DNA of 64,000 bases, taken from positions 62,001 to 126,000 of the forward strand of contig OZ025833.1 in NCBI GenBank assembly GCA_964019425.1, read 5' to 3'. The position numbers and the translations under genes are program-made. Within the stretch, counting starts at the first letter, position 1. Every line of letters starts with the position of its first letter. Source of the stretch: Flectonema sp. DT1601 (lineage: Eukaryota > Euglenozoa > Diplonemea > Diplonemida > Diplonemidae). Under the pieces are notes generated by a model. That model did no database searches, was not told where the DNA came from, and was given only the letters and a program-made list of their open reading frames with translations. Shown here one piece after another: positions 38,433 to 49,200 of the stretch.

Positions 38433-41130
38433 CTACAATCTCATATATGGAGCAGGCTTGCGCCTCCCCACGAAAGCGAAAGCAACCGTTGCGGCCACTA
38501 GAGCCAGGCAGACTGTTTTGGTTTTGGTTTTTTGTTGTCTTCGAAAGTCAGAACATAATTCTTCAGAAATGTTTAAATAAAAACTAAAAACACACCCGCA
38601 GCTACGCCAATAGATCCGTCTTGTCTCTGCAGTTCAGCGAACTGAAGTTGCTGCAAAGTCACTGGTTGCTTTTGTGGTTGATTCGGTTGTTGTTGTTGTT
38701 GCCGTGGAAACCATTTCTGCGATGCGATGCGTTTTAGTTGTTCGGCTGAAAGCGCATGTCTAGTTGTAGGGTTCAAGCTCGCAATACAAGCTTCACTCAG
38801 AGAAATCCATTTAAATGCTTCAGACGATATTGAAGTCACACATAAAGGACTAATAGCTCCACAAAGGGAAGTAACAGTTGGAGATGTTGGAAAAAACTTA
38901 ACCAAATCTGATCCTCTCAAACCCGAACATTGAGCAGTTGTTAAACTTGCTACTTGATCTCTCGTAATAGCACTACTGTGAACATAAGAGAAGTGATTTA
39001 ACTGATCTGCTGTAAATGAAGAAAATGCCGCACCAGGAATCGAACCAAGGCACGCTATACTGATATGCTCGACAGCTCCAACTGAAAGGTCTTTCACTTG
39101 AGCATCAGTGATAGCGCGGCAATCTGTAATCTTAGCAAGCGTGTCTCCATCAACTTCAGTGATGGTCGGGTACTTCGCAATGTTGTCATCGTTGTAAGAG
39201 ATTCCTATTTGTTGTTAATGGTCAGAGTGAGCATCTTATAAATGATTCATAAATAATAAAGTTACATACCAAGTCTCAATGCCTGCGTAGTAGGGGCTTG
39301 CATCTTTAACATGCAAGCAGGTGACTCAAGTTTACGAATGTCTTTTGGTCTCATGAGGTGGAGACAGTCGCGTGACACAGTAGCGCAAATGTCGACAGAG
39401 AGTTGGTCGAAGCCATCTTCCGAAGCCCACTCTGAACAGGTCACGGAATTTAGTGCTCCAAATTGCTCAGCCGAAATCACAGCAACCACCTGTTTTGGTA
39501 ACACAGCAAGTTGCTGCGTAGTCATCACAGAGAATACTGTGACAGGAAGTGACTTCATACAAATAGTAGTCATGTGTGTCATAACAACAGGTGTGATTGA
39601 TCTGTTTATTATTTAATTATGATTGCTGTTGTTTAAAAGCAAAGAGTTCAAGTAAGGATTTCATACTTCAATTTATCAACGGTCATGTTTGCACAAGAAA
39701 CGAGGGTTTTCAACTCATCTTCAGTAGTTGCTGTTACTATTTCGATGAGCTTTACTTTAGCCATGGCGTTTGTTCCACACATTGCGGCTTGGTTCTCTGA
39801 TAAACCTATGGTTCTGAGAGCCGAACAGCGAAGGGGGTGAACCTGTATATTGTTATTTTATTCTGAACACAAATAACAATCATAAATAAACAAACAGAAA
39901 GTCATACCTCCGAGAGCTGTGCAGGTGAGATGCCTGAAAATGATGACGTCGGCAAACGAAACAACTGATTGATATCAAACAAGGCGAATTCTGACGGTAA
40001 AATAACTGAAATACACCTCTCTGGTAACACTGCTAAAAGATGTTCATTTTGAAGTCCAACTCTGTTGATCATCGCAACGCATTCTCCAACAACAAGTTTT
40101 ATTGCTTGAAAGGAATTCCCCGGACAGATATTTTGGAGTTTCACAACATCTTTTGGTCGCATTAGTTTACGACACTCTGATGTGAGACCTCCGCAAATCT
40201 TCGAAGAAAGAAGTTCAAAGTTGTCACCTGCCGCCCACATGGCACAGCAGGCTGGATCCATAGCAGAGAGATGTGCTGCAGTTACCTGTGCTGAGGCTTC
40301 TATTGGTAACATTGAGAGTTGATCTACAGAGAATGCTGAAAACGATTCCTTTTCCATTGTTGAAATACAACGCCCTGTCATGTGAGACATTACTGATGAT
40401 GATAATTGAGTGACATCTTCCTTCGTTAGTTGAGCACATGAAGTCATTCTCTTCAACACGTCTTCAGTCACCTCAACAGCAGTCGCCAATTTCAGCCCGC
40501 TAATCAGTGGTGGTGATTTCTTCACAACTGTTAGAGCATCTGGTGATAGACTCCGAGTGCAGGAATCCTGTTTTTTTTTTAATTTTATTTATTGTAAAGA
40601 CTTAATTGTCAACGTGTAAAGAAAGCAACACAAACATGATTAAGTAACGTTAAGTCTGCCAACGTCAGTCTACGTAAACACTCAGAAGTATACCCTTGGC
40701 ACATTGCGGGAGTCGAGTGCTTGAAAACATCTGACTTAGCGAGTGACGAACAAACTTCCGGATGCAAAGAACGAATCTGACCTGCTGAGATAAAAGGACC
40801 TGCTTGTGATGATAAAAATAGAAGTTGATCACCGCGGAGTTGTGAAAAAGAGTTTTCCGACATTGTCATTAGACAGCTTCCAGGTAAAACAGTAAATGTA
40901 GTAGCTGGTAGCTGTGCTAACTGAAATCCATCAATCGTACCACAATGAGTTAGAAGTTTAACATCGTCATCTCTCATCCTGGTGAGGGTTCCAACACTCA
41001 CTCGACTCCAATTAATTTCTTTCACATTATTTGGCTCCAGCCGTGACAGCGAATCCTTCGGTAAGAAGTCTGCGAGTTCATTACCCGTAGCAGTTGCAAG
41101 AAGCAAACATCCGAAGGTGAAAGCCTTCAT
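38433..41130 (-). CDS. Six-exon type I membrane protein with ~4 internal repeats
   Basis: Exons on the minus strand: 40636-41130, 39908-40567, 39667-39842, 39270-39601, 38596-39204 and 38433-38512. The introns are 68, 65, 65, 65 and 83 nt, with donors GTTTGT, GTATGA, GTATGA, GTATGT and GTGTGT, and all phases join in frame to 783 residues. A signal peptide is at 1-16 (MKAFTFGCLLLATATG). The ectodomain has about four ~140-residue repeats with the pattern CxxxMxxxxFSxFxxDQLxxL, a conserved Cys-containing helix and LMRPKDIRKL-type turns. A Gln/Pro stalk then leads to a transmembrane helix encoded mainly by the last exon (VAAVCLALVAATVAFAFV) and a short basic tail RRKPAPYMRL. Without the last exon the frame would end in a truncated hydrophobic stub. 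I do not recognise the family. Most repeats coincide with an exon. Confidence 0.8.
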
Positions 41131-41148
41131 TTTGAAAGTGTAAATAAA

Positions 41149-41210
41149 CTGTTATCAAAGAAAGTAAAAGAAATGTAATTAAAACAGATTGTGTGTGTTG
41201 AATGACTTAC
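41149..41210 (-). other. 5'-leader intron or acceptor of the six-exon repeat gene
   Basis: A GTAAGT donor at 41210 and a TTTCTTTGATAACAG acceptor ending at 41149 define a 62-nt segment, 18 nt before the ATG. Size and ends match the coding introns of this gene. Confidence 0.55.
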
Positions 41211-41302
41211 GGGGACTCTCACCCACTACTCAAAGAGAACTAATAGTTAACCTAACTCCTCGCTAGATATCAGATTGAAACAGCAATCTCTCGGGCAAGT
41301 TG

Positions 41303-41755
41303 CTATTTGTTGCCTTTCGCTCGCTGTTCAAACTCTGTTTTCTGCTTTGCTGACATAATTTCCGGGAGGTTAGTCGCATCTAATAATAAAGATAGACGAC
41401 TGTTTCGGTGATAAATATTAGATTCGTGAACGTGTATTGGAACACCATCTTCAGATCGAAGGCTTTCGATGATAGAATTAGTCCTCTCAGGATTACTGAA
41501 GTCGTGGTGTTGTATAATAAATTCTGTTGGGTTTTTATTCTCATCTCGTAAAGCTTTAAATAAAGATGACGCGTTTACGTCAACTGCTATCATTGGGCTT
41601 ACCTCCGGATGTAGTGCTGTGCAACCCCACGTACTGAAGTCAAGTTCTCTTTTTATTCTATCATCAGCTGTTTCTGGTTCTTCAATTTTTAGTCTTTTTA
41701 CACTTTGTGATGAATCATTACTGCTGTCGGATCCATACCCTCCGAGTCCTAACAT
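41303..41755 (-). CDS. HCNGP/SAP30BP-like protein
   Basis: A 150-residue protein. The start MLGLGGYGSDSSND (41755) fits the GYGSDSS-type N-terminus of the HCNGP family and follows a CCACAAACAG acceptor by 9 nt; an upstream in-frame ATG reads through that acceptor. The core (about 75-120) has NPTEFIIQHHDFSNPERTNSI, matching the family pattern of a helix followed by a hydrophobic-Ile-Ile and FRNPxxYEKLI, and then VPIHVHESNIY where animal proteins have YPKDMFDPHGW. SAP30BP is a nuclear co-repressor and splicing-associated protein. It is about half the animal length, keeping only the core. Assignment is moderate because it rests on one conserved block. Confidence 0.5.
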   Translation of the reverse strand: MLGLGGYGSDSSNDSSQSVKRLKIEEPETADDRIKRELDFSTWGCTALHPEVSPMIAVDVNASSLFKALRDENKNPTEFIIQHHDFSNPERTNSIIESLRSEDGVPIHVHESNIYHRNSRLSLLLDATNLPEIMSAKQKTEFEQRAKGNK

Positions 41756-42164
41756 TTTTTGAGTCTGTTTGTGGTGGTGGAAGCATTTCCAAATAAACAA
41801 TTACTTCTTCATTAATACAACGGAATTCTGAGGTGTGACGTCATCTTTGTTGCTGTTTTTTAAGATGAATTCAAAATATAGAATACGTATGTGGGTGTTT
41901 TTTTTTGTAGACATTTCCAGAAACACTTTTTGCTTTCAATAAAACTTTTTGGGATGTGTTTTTTCATATTAAAAAAAATAAAACAAATCTCTTTTTATGA
42001 ACACACCACGAACCCAATTGCTTCCGAGATAACATTCGGTGAGTTACTTGCTCAACGGTTAATCAAAAGACTTATTTAATATGAGTTGGGTACAGCGTGT
42101 AGTAGTCAGTGACATAACTGACAACAATTAGAGTGAAGTTCCTGATCTAAATGTTGATAACATT

Positions 42165-42764
42165 CTAACGAATCGCTTGAGTCTTTTGGATATCACCACA
42201 CAACGGATTCAGATCGATGTCGGAGAATCTTTCGAGTGTTGGAATAATTGATTTCGCTTCTTCTGCATCATCTGGAAGTAGATTACAAAGAGCGACAGCT
42301 TCTAAAGGTAACAATTTACCGAACATACTTCCATCAGATGCCTTCTCAGAGAGAGCCAACTGCACGTTGCTAAACTGATCAACGAGCTGTCTCCATCGAA
42401 TAACGTGATCATCGTGAAAGGCGAGTTCGTGGACACCTTGTCCAATCCCAACATCACTGACACCTGTATAACTACAGCATTGTGCAACGATTGGTGTTTG
42501 ATGTTCTTCCCAATGGGAGTAACTTTCTGCTTGTCCCTTTGCAATACCAAGACGCATCATTTCACTGCACCATTCTTCTTGTTTCTTCTTCCTCTGTCTT
42601 AACATTGAGTGAACTTCGATATGTAGAAGTGGAGTAGCATTTTGAAGTTCTTTTCCAGGGAATGCCTTCGCGAAGTCAGCTCCTAAGAGCTCAACGTCAG
42701 AGGCCTGCTCTTCCTGGTGAGCCATCGTCATGGGTTGGTCTTCATTGAAATCGAAGTCGTCCAT
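42165..42764 (-). CDS. RPB4: RNA polymerase II subunit RPB4-like
   Basis: A 199-residue protein whose two ends match RPB4 (POLR2D), which with RPB7 forms the stalk of RNA polymerase II. The N-terminus has ELLGADFAKAFPGKELQNATPLLHIEVHSMLRQRKK-type order, in keeping with RPB4's NAEVLMLLEHRK. The C-terminus has LEAVALCNLLPDDAEEAKSI followed by IPTLERFSDIDLNPLCGDIQ, close to the family's [22 protein letters not shown] and LDDIQ pattern. Between them lies about 70 extra residues (SHWEEH to HDDHVIRW) that animal and yeast RPB4 do not have in this form. A CAAAG acceptor is 13 nt before the ATG. C-terminal evidence is strong; the insert could contain lineage-specific function. Confidence 0.8.
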   Translation of the reverse strand: MDDFDFNEDQPMTMAHQEEQASDVELLGADFAKAFPGKELQNATPLLHIEVHSMLRQRKKKQEEWCSEMMRLGIAKGQAESYSHWEEHQTPIVAQCCSYTGVSDVGIGQGVHELAFHDDHVIRWRQLVDQFSNVQLALSEKASDGSMFGKLLPLEAVALCNLLPDDAEEAKSIIPTLERFSDIDLNPLCGDIQKTQAIR

Positions 42765-43358
42765 CTTTTAAAGAAGCCTTTGAGAAGATAACAAGTGACG
42801 TGATAAACACAGAAATACAATACTAATAAATAACTTTTTCGAATTCACCTTACGAAGCGAACTGACAACAGAATAAATAAAACTTTTTTTGCAACAATAC
42901 AATAGCTGACCATCAACTTTGATTTTTTTGTGGACAGCGTTTTTTTTTTTTCTTTTTTAATTTTATTCGGGAAAAAATAACGAATCTAATAAAACTTTGT
43001 CATCTTTTGGTGACTTTTTTTTTTTTGACAATAAGAACTCACACTAAGAAGAAAAAACAACAACAAAAAAGCTTAATACAGTACAAATAATAAAACAAAA
43101 CAAAACTACCGAGGAGAGGTGAAATGGGAATAAACATTATTGCGAAACAATAACCTTTTATAGAGATACAGAGATATAATAATTTTCTATGAAAAAAAGG
43201 ATCAAACACTAAGTACCAGAAGGGGGTGCAATATGTGACAGTTGGTTTCCAATAACAGCCGACGCGAAGTATCAAAAAACACGAAATTAATGAGATTGAT
43301 TAGTCGAGTTGGAAAAGTTCCTCAATTTTGAAAACAACGAGAGAATGACATAAGAATA
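42765..43358. other. Intergenic region
   Basis: AT-rich with T runs at 42938-42955 and 43015-43026. A 78-codon minus-strand frame (43039-43275) is Phe/Cys/Tyr-rich and looks like translated A/T-rich untranslated DNA. Confidence 0.5.
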
Positions 43359-44273
43359 TTAAACACGCCACCCAGGTCTTGTAAGCGGAGGAGAGACAGT
43401 TCTCTGTATCGGAGACCTCGCACGAGGTGACAGAGAGTGACGCATAGCCCCAGGATACACTGCACCTGGCGACCGCATGTTAGAACGCCCGCGAACTCCT
43501 GGCGGAGAACGATCCTGAAGAGGTGATGAAAGATACTCAACTGGTAGTCCTCCAACAGGACTTTCTGGAGCGGGGCTCGCATAAGGGTCAGAAAAATGTG
43601 CCTGATTGGTGCGAAGATCATCAGCCCGCTGAAGAGAATGTCGTTTCTCATTAACCAACAAGTTCTCTGTTTGATTTAAAGTATGACGCAGCTGTTCATT
43701 TTTTGTGTGAAGATCAACAAGTTCTTCAAGAGAATTGGCCTTGTGTTGCTCCATTTCGGTTCTTATTTTTATAACTTCTCTTTCACCTTGATCTTTTACT
43801 TTACTTGTTAAAGCATCACTTAAATGATTACCTGAAACGTCTTCTGCGGGAAGAGTTACGAGTCGACAGTTTACTTTAAGTCCGAGAGGCTGACCAGGCT
43901 CGAGTTCAAAGGCTGGGACGTAGTTGTGAGGATCACCAGGTTTAAAGACAGATCCAATCAGTCTTAAGAAATCTAAGAGAGTACCCTGTCTTAGTAACAT
44001 ATCATATTGATTACTAGGTGACGCAACAGGTCTCAAATCTTCAGTGTAGAGTACGATAGCTTCTATTTTACTAACGGCAATACATCTATTCATACCAGCG
44101 TCAATGTCTGATAAATACATTGGTCTGTCAACTAAAACTATTAACTTCTTTGGAGGAGGTCCTCCATCAGTCTGTTGCTTAGGAGTCACCTGAAAGAAGT
44201 GAACCCCACATCCAACAGCTGTGTGAGAAGATGACGAAAGATACGTTACTTTCAAAGCTACTCTCTGAGACAT
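43359..44273 (-). CDS. Unrecognised protein: compact N-domain, coiled coil, SP-rich tail
   Basis: A 304-residue protein. Residues 1-155 look like a folded alpha/beta domain (VALKVTYL, KLIVLVDRPMYLSDIDAGMNRC, IEAIVLYTEDLRP). A coiled coil follows at about 165-215. The C-terminal 85 residues are Pro/Ser/Arg-rich with repeated SP motifs (SPLQDRSPPG, SLSPRARSP), typical of proline-directed kinase targets. No family is recognised. The ATG is 11 nt after a CATCACAG acceptor. Cytosolic or cytoskeletal localisation is likely because there is no signal peptide or membrane helix. Confidence 0.75.
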   Translation of the reverse strand: MSQRVALKVTYLSSSSHTAVGCGVHFFQVTPKQQTDGGPPPKKLIVLVDRPMYLSDIDAGMNRCIAVSKIEAIVLYTEDLRPVASPSNQYDMLLRQGTLLDFLRLIGSVFKPGDPHNYVPAFELEPGQPLGLKVNCRLVTLPAEDVSGNHLSDALTSKVKDQGEREVIKIRTEMEQHKANSLEELVDLHTKNEQLRHTLNQTENLLVNEKRHSLQRADDLRTNQAHFSDPYASPAPESPVGGLPVEYLSSPLQDRSPPGVRGRSNMRSPGAVYPGAMRHSLSPRARSPIQRTVSPPLTRPGWRV

Positions 44274-44459
44274 ATTGATAATGGCTGTGATGAATAATTA
44301 ACGCAGTAACTTTTTATGGTAGCAAATCAAATAATATTAATGTTGTCAATAATGATATCTATCCGTTACGATTTGGAATTCCAATTCCCGCCAATGCAAT
44401 GCAAAGCTAATCATCAGATTGAAGGAAGTATCCACAGAAATACTTCTGCGGGGGACAAC

Positions 44460-45494
44460 TCAGATTTTAAGTAAACTCCACCCGATTTCCCTTTCACCGC
44501 TAGCAACCTGTCGTATCTTATTTATGTTACTCGAAAAATAAATATTTGGAAAGTATGAATCGCTGTTCTTATCTTTCTCTTTCTCTGAACTGTTCTGCAG
44601 GAGAATTGCAGCAAAGGTAAGCGCGACAGCCACGACAATACCAAAGTATTTATTATCAGAAAAGAAACGAGAACATGACGCAGGAGTTCCTAATTTAACC
44701 CTATGAAGAGAATAATGCAAACATCCTCCAGCAACTAACAAACCAGGAGTAGCAACAACTAAACCAGCAGAATACGCTGAAAAACAACTGAGTGACGTCA
44801 CGCAAGCAGTAAAAGCATGAAGTGGTGTTTTAGTATCCCCCAATAGTAAAGCTGAGGATTTGACACCAATTTTAATATCATCCACCTTGTCTTGATGAGC
44901 ATACACTGTATCATACAATAATGTCCAGAATATACCTGCAGCGTACATGGGTAACACGGTTGACCAACACATTGATCCGACGATAGATGAATAGCCAACG
45001 AGTACTCCCCAATTAAAAGTGAATCCGAGAAACAATTGTGGAAGATGTGTAACTCTTTTACAGAGCGGATACAATGCAATCAGAGGAACAGAAAGTGTTC
45101 CAATAAAAACGGAGTATGGATGAAGACATAAAAGAACACCCAACCCGACTGTCATATGTGCCGTTAGGTAACTAAATGCTAATGGAAGAGAGACTTCTCC
45201 TGCAGCAATGGGACGAAGTTTGGTTCGTTCAACTTGCTTATCAAAATCTCGATCCCACATGTCATTTACAATACAACCAGCGCTTCTCATACACAAAGCA
45301 CCTCCAGCACATAAAGCAGCTACATCAACTGCTGGTGTTCCAGTTGCTGCGAATCCTAATGCGTGTCCCCACCAACATGGTATGGCTAATAACCAAGTTC
45401 CTATCTGTTTATCGTGTCTTATTAATCTCAAGTAGGCATTCAATCTGTTCTTTGGTAGTGTTGTCTGAAACAATGGAAGACAGCGTCTGATCAT
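44460..45494 (-). CDS. COQ2: 4-hydroxybenzoate polyprenyltransferase (ubiquinone biosynthesis)
   Basis: A 344-residue UbiA-family prenyltransferase that attaches the polyprenyl tail to 4-hydroxybenzoate in the mitochondrial inner membrane. The first Asp motif NDMWDRDFD (residues 77-85) fits NDxxDxxxD. The second, YAHQDKVDDIKIGVKS, fits YAxxDKxDDxxxG. About eight membrane helices follow the UbiA pattern, and LRLIRHDKQIGTWLL matches the family's R-x-DxPIGxxL entry segment (here DKQIGTWLL). The start at 45494 is chosen because the preceding frame has only a GTG, and the ATG lies 9 nt after a TGTGTTTCAG acceptor. The basic N-terminus (MIRRCLPLFQTTLPKNR) is a plausible mitochondrial targeting sequence. 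The C-terminal 40 residues are less conserved. Confidence 0.93.
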   Translation of the reverse strand: MIRRCLPLFQTTLPKNRLNAYLRLIRHDKQIGTWLLAIPCWWGHALGFAATGTPAVDVAALCAGGALCMRSAGCIVNDMWDRDFDKQVERTKLRPIAAGEVSLPLAFSYLTAHMTVGLGVLLCLHPYSVFIGTLSVPLIALYPLCKRVTHLPQLFLGFTFNWGVLVGYSSIVGSMCWSTVLPMYAAGIFWTLLYDTVYAHQDKVDDIKIGVKSSALLLGDTKTPLHAFTACVTSLSCFSAYSAGLVVATPGLLVAGGCLHYSLHRVKLGTPASCSRFFSDNKYFGIVVAVALTFAAILLQNSSEKEKDKNSDSYFPNIYFSSNINKIRQVASGEREIGWSLLKI

Positions 45495-46252
45495 TTTCAA
45501 TGACTGAAACACAGTTTTGTTTTGTCCCCAACGATAGGATCCTTTGCTGTAGAAGAGTAAAATAAATAATCAAAAAAAAAAAAAAAAACCAACCAAATCA
45601 AAATCAAACTACTGAAATGAACACCATACAATACAGTTACTATTTGAGTTTTACTAATTTATGTGACTCCGAAAATTCTTTTTTTTTTTTTTTTAAATTA
45701 TTTTTATTCTTTAGCTGCAAAAAGTGCAGGGACAGCGCAGTTTCATCGAATAAACGTAACCTGACAGTAAATTAAAGGTTTCCTTGTTTTTTTTTTTTTT
45801 TTTTTTGTCAAAACTCATTTTTTTTTTTTTTTAATTTCGTGTGATTCCACGACATAGGAGGTGCATTACCCCATTTATTTACTTCACAGTTCTTTCCCCC
45901 CTCCCCGTTCTTTTTCCGGTTGCTGGAACCAAACCAAAAAGGTATCATTGTGACCCTAAAACAGAACAAACCAAAAATTAATTTAAAATAAAGGCAATCT
46001 GAAGCTACAAAACCTCAAAGTTATGAAATGTCAACAGCAAACTGAAAAATTGTTCGCGAATAGGGAATAGGGGAGGTGAGAGGGAGTACTACAAGGTTCC
46101 TTTTTAAAAAGGATAAAAAAAGTCGAATTACAAAAAATAAATAACAATAAGAAGAAGGAAGATAGCAGGAAGCAATAAACAATAAAATCTATTCTAAATT
46201 AGTTCCACAAGACTCAGTCACCATGAATATGTCATATCAGTTGGTTACTGAA
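45495..46252. other. Intergenic region with A and T runs
   Basis: Contains an 18-bp A run (45571) and several T runs (45680, 45790, 45819). It separates COQ2 from the receptor-like gene. No other feature seen. Confidence 0.5.
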
Positions 46253-49200
46253 CTAAAAAGTTGCTTTCAGTGAAGCTTTGACAGACCTCCCAAGAGACTT
46301 CCAATAAGCAGGCTGTTTGTTTTGAGTGGCTTATATCTCTTTGTGGTGATTAAACACTAAATAATAACATACCTTCTGCTCTCCATTGCTGCAGTCATAA
46401 GGACTTCTGTAGGGATTGCCATCCCAGTCGAGTTCTTTAAGTTCGTGTTGGCTTCCCGTAAATTCAGATTCAGCAACAGACATGTTATCAATAAGAACAG
46501 TCGCTGTTGGTACTGCTGCTAATGTTTGATGTCTATTGTGAGCTTCTCTTTTAGTAATCGCACAATAGCAGAGTGTTGAGATCACAAGTAGACCACCAGC
46601 ATTCACTAACACCCATCCCCATGCTGGAAATGAGTCGTCACTCGGTGGTTTTGGAGCTGCTGTTGAAGGAACCGGAGTGATGATTGGAATCGGAGTCGAT
46701 GGTACAGAAGTAGTTGGTATTACTCTGTTACTCTTACCGCATACTATCCAAGGTGATTCTCTACCTTCTAATGCATCAGGACAAGAAGCATTAACAAAAC
46801 ACCACGCCAATGCTGGTAAATCTTCAGTAACAGAACAACCAGAGTAAGGTCTGTTATTATGAACCCATGAATCAGCACAACTACAACTAGTGACAGGACA
46901 CTCAAATAGAGAAGTATTTCCATTAGCACAGGCCTGGTCTAGTTTACAATAACTCGATCCGTCAGAAAGAATATTTTGACATCCGTAATAAGTGACTCCA
47001 GTACTTGTCCATCTATCAGCACACTGACATTCCTGTGGACTATCATCCGGCAATGCAGTTTCTGGAAGGTCCGTTCCATTAGAAACTGGTATCTCAGTTG
47101 GTATCTCTGTCGATTGTGGAATTGGTGTCGCAGGTGACTGCGTTTCGTTTGGCTGTTCCTCGGCAAACGTTTGAAAAAATACCCCCTCCTGATAAACATA
47201 TCCAACAACTGTATTTTCTATTACTCCACTACCGTAACTGGATGACACCGCAGGGGGGTTGGTGTTGAAACGAAAAAATTGATTCTGGACAGCTTCAGGA
47301 GGAGATATCTCACCAGTTTCAGATACGTTTCGATAATTTCTCATCGAGAATATTGAATCTCCACTACTGTCTGCTGTCATGTATGAGAAAGAGAATTTAT
47401 TCGCACCGTCTTGAAACACAGCTGTTGGGTCCCAAGCATCAAGTGACACAATAACTTCATCATGTAGCGGAGTGGTAGCTGCATACGTTCGTGCAAAGAC
47501 AGAAGTCGTGTCGTTGTGTATGTTTCCCAACTCCCACAGTACTACGTAACTACTATAGCCGCAAGCAACTACTGGTCTCTTCGCCAGAACGTTATTTGTA
47601 ACAATAACACTGTTAGAAGCACTGTAGTGTGAAACTATTCCCCTGGGGGACTTCCAGGCTAGGAGAAAGTTGCTGGTTCCAAAGCTACACACATTTGGTG
47701 ATTCAGCGTTTGTGTATTCCGTCACAGTTCCGTTTACCTCACCGAGTCGTGATAACAACTCATAAGCAACAGTTGAATCTGAAGGGGAACTATCACTTCG
47801 AGATTCCCATACTACAATCCAACCACTTCTCAAAGGAGAAGCTTTCGGTGAGCTGACATTTCTATTTGTTTGCAATCCAATCGTGTCTCTGCAACTATCA
47901 GCAGTTCTGGTATTTGGATCCACAACTACACAGTTAATGTTATTTTGATATTCCCAAACACAAAGAACCAGATCTGTGAGTGGGTTACCTGAACAACTCA
48001 TTTCTGAAGTCGCCGAGACATCAAAATTAATGTTGAAAGGATTCTCAAGTATGAGGCTATCATTGAGGTCTATAGATATCTTTCTTACTGACAGCTGAAG
48101 GTTATGAATCCAAGTAAATATCAAAGCATTATTAATTTTTGAGAGTGATAATCCTCCTGTTGTTGTTTCATTAACATTACTAACAAGAATGTCAGGAAAT
48201 GATTTCTCACCAGTTGGCTTCATTGGAATACTTACAACTGGTAGCTTTCTACTTCTCGCTGCATAACATTCAACATGTGCAGGTCCCGGAGAAGGCATTC
48301 CCGTCACGGCAGGTCCAAAGCTGTTGACCTGACCGTTGCCTGCAGCGATAGCAGTGTAGCCAGCAGTCTGTAAAGTTTGTACAAGTAAAGTACCATTATG
48401 TCCTCCGTGAATATAACATTGTTGTATTAAAGAATCGTATTGGAATGCAATGCAGTATTCTGATGATGATTTACAAGCTTTCTGACAAGTTGACATATCA
48501 GAGACATGTCTCATTACAGCCATCGCATACGAAAACCCTCTCGAGTCAGAACAAGAACCAACACCAATAACAGAATAGCGACAACTGTTTTCAACTATTC
48601 GAATAGTCCAAAGAGACTTTCGAGTGTCAAATTCATTCGTCAACTGTAATTCATCATTTAGGTACAGAGCGGTGCTATTAATATCAATAAAGAGAATAGC
48701 TGAGTCATTTTGTTTTAGTATTCCCCACTGAGAACACTTCTCATCCTGACTCACGACAACTCCTCCCGATGTACTAGAGCCACAGCTGTGAGACAGAAAG
48801 TAGTCACCACTTGCATTGTGAACTCTAATTTGATATTTTGGATTACTTTGTGTCGACAAAGGGTTAACAGTAATTTGAATCGACTGCGTGTGAAGTGCAA
48901 CATCATCGTGAGGTAGTAAACTGACATCATTAGCTAACGTTAAGTACGCTGTGCTGTTAAACATTAAATCATATCTGCAATCAGTAAGTTGAATATTAAA
49001 TATATCGTCTTTAACATAACAAACACTTGTATTCCCTGACCGTACAGTCCAAGAGTCGACAGCGGTGGCTACAACAGTCGAACTGTTTGCGACATTTGAT
49101 CGCAAGATTGCTTCTGGCAGAAAGTGTTTCAGCAAAGGAGAAGATGAAATCCAAGGCGCAGTATAAATAAAACACTCGTGCTGGTTTACATTAAAGGCGA

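Noticed and set aside
43039-43275. 78-codon minus-strand frame
   Set aside because: Composition (Phe, Cys, Tyr, Leu) matches chance translation of AT-rich intergenic DNA.
45495-45512. Upstream non-ATG start for COQ2
   Set aside because: The frame there begins with GTG and crosses the TTTCAG acceptor; the ATG at 45494 fits better. The same logic removes non-ATG extensions at 50872 and 51400.
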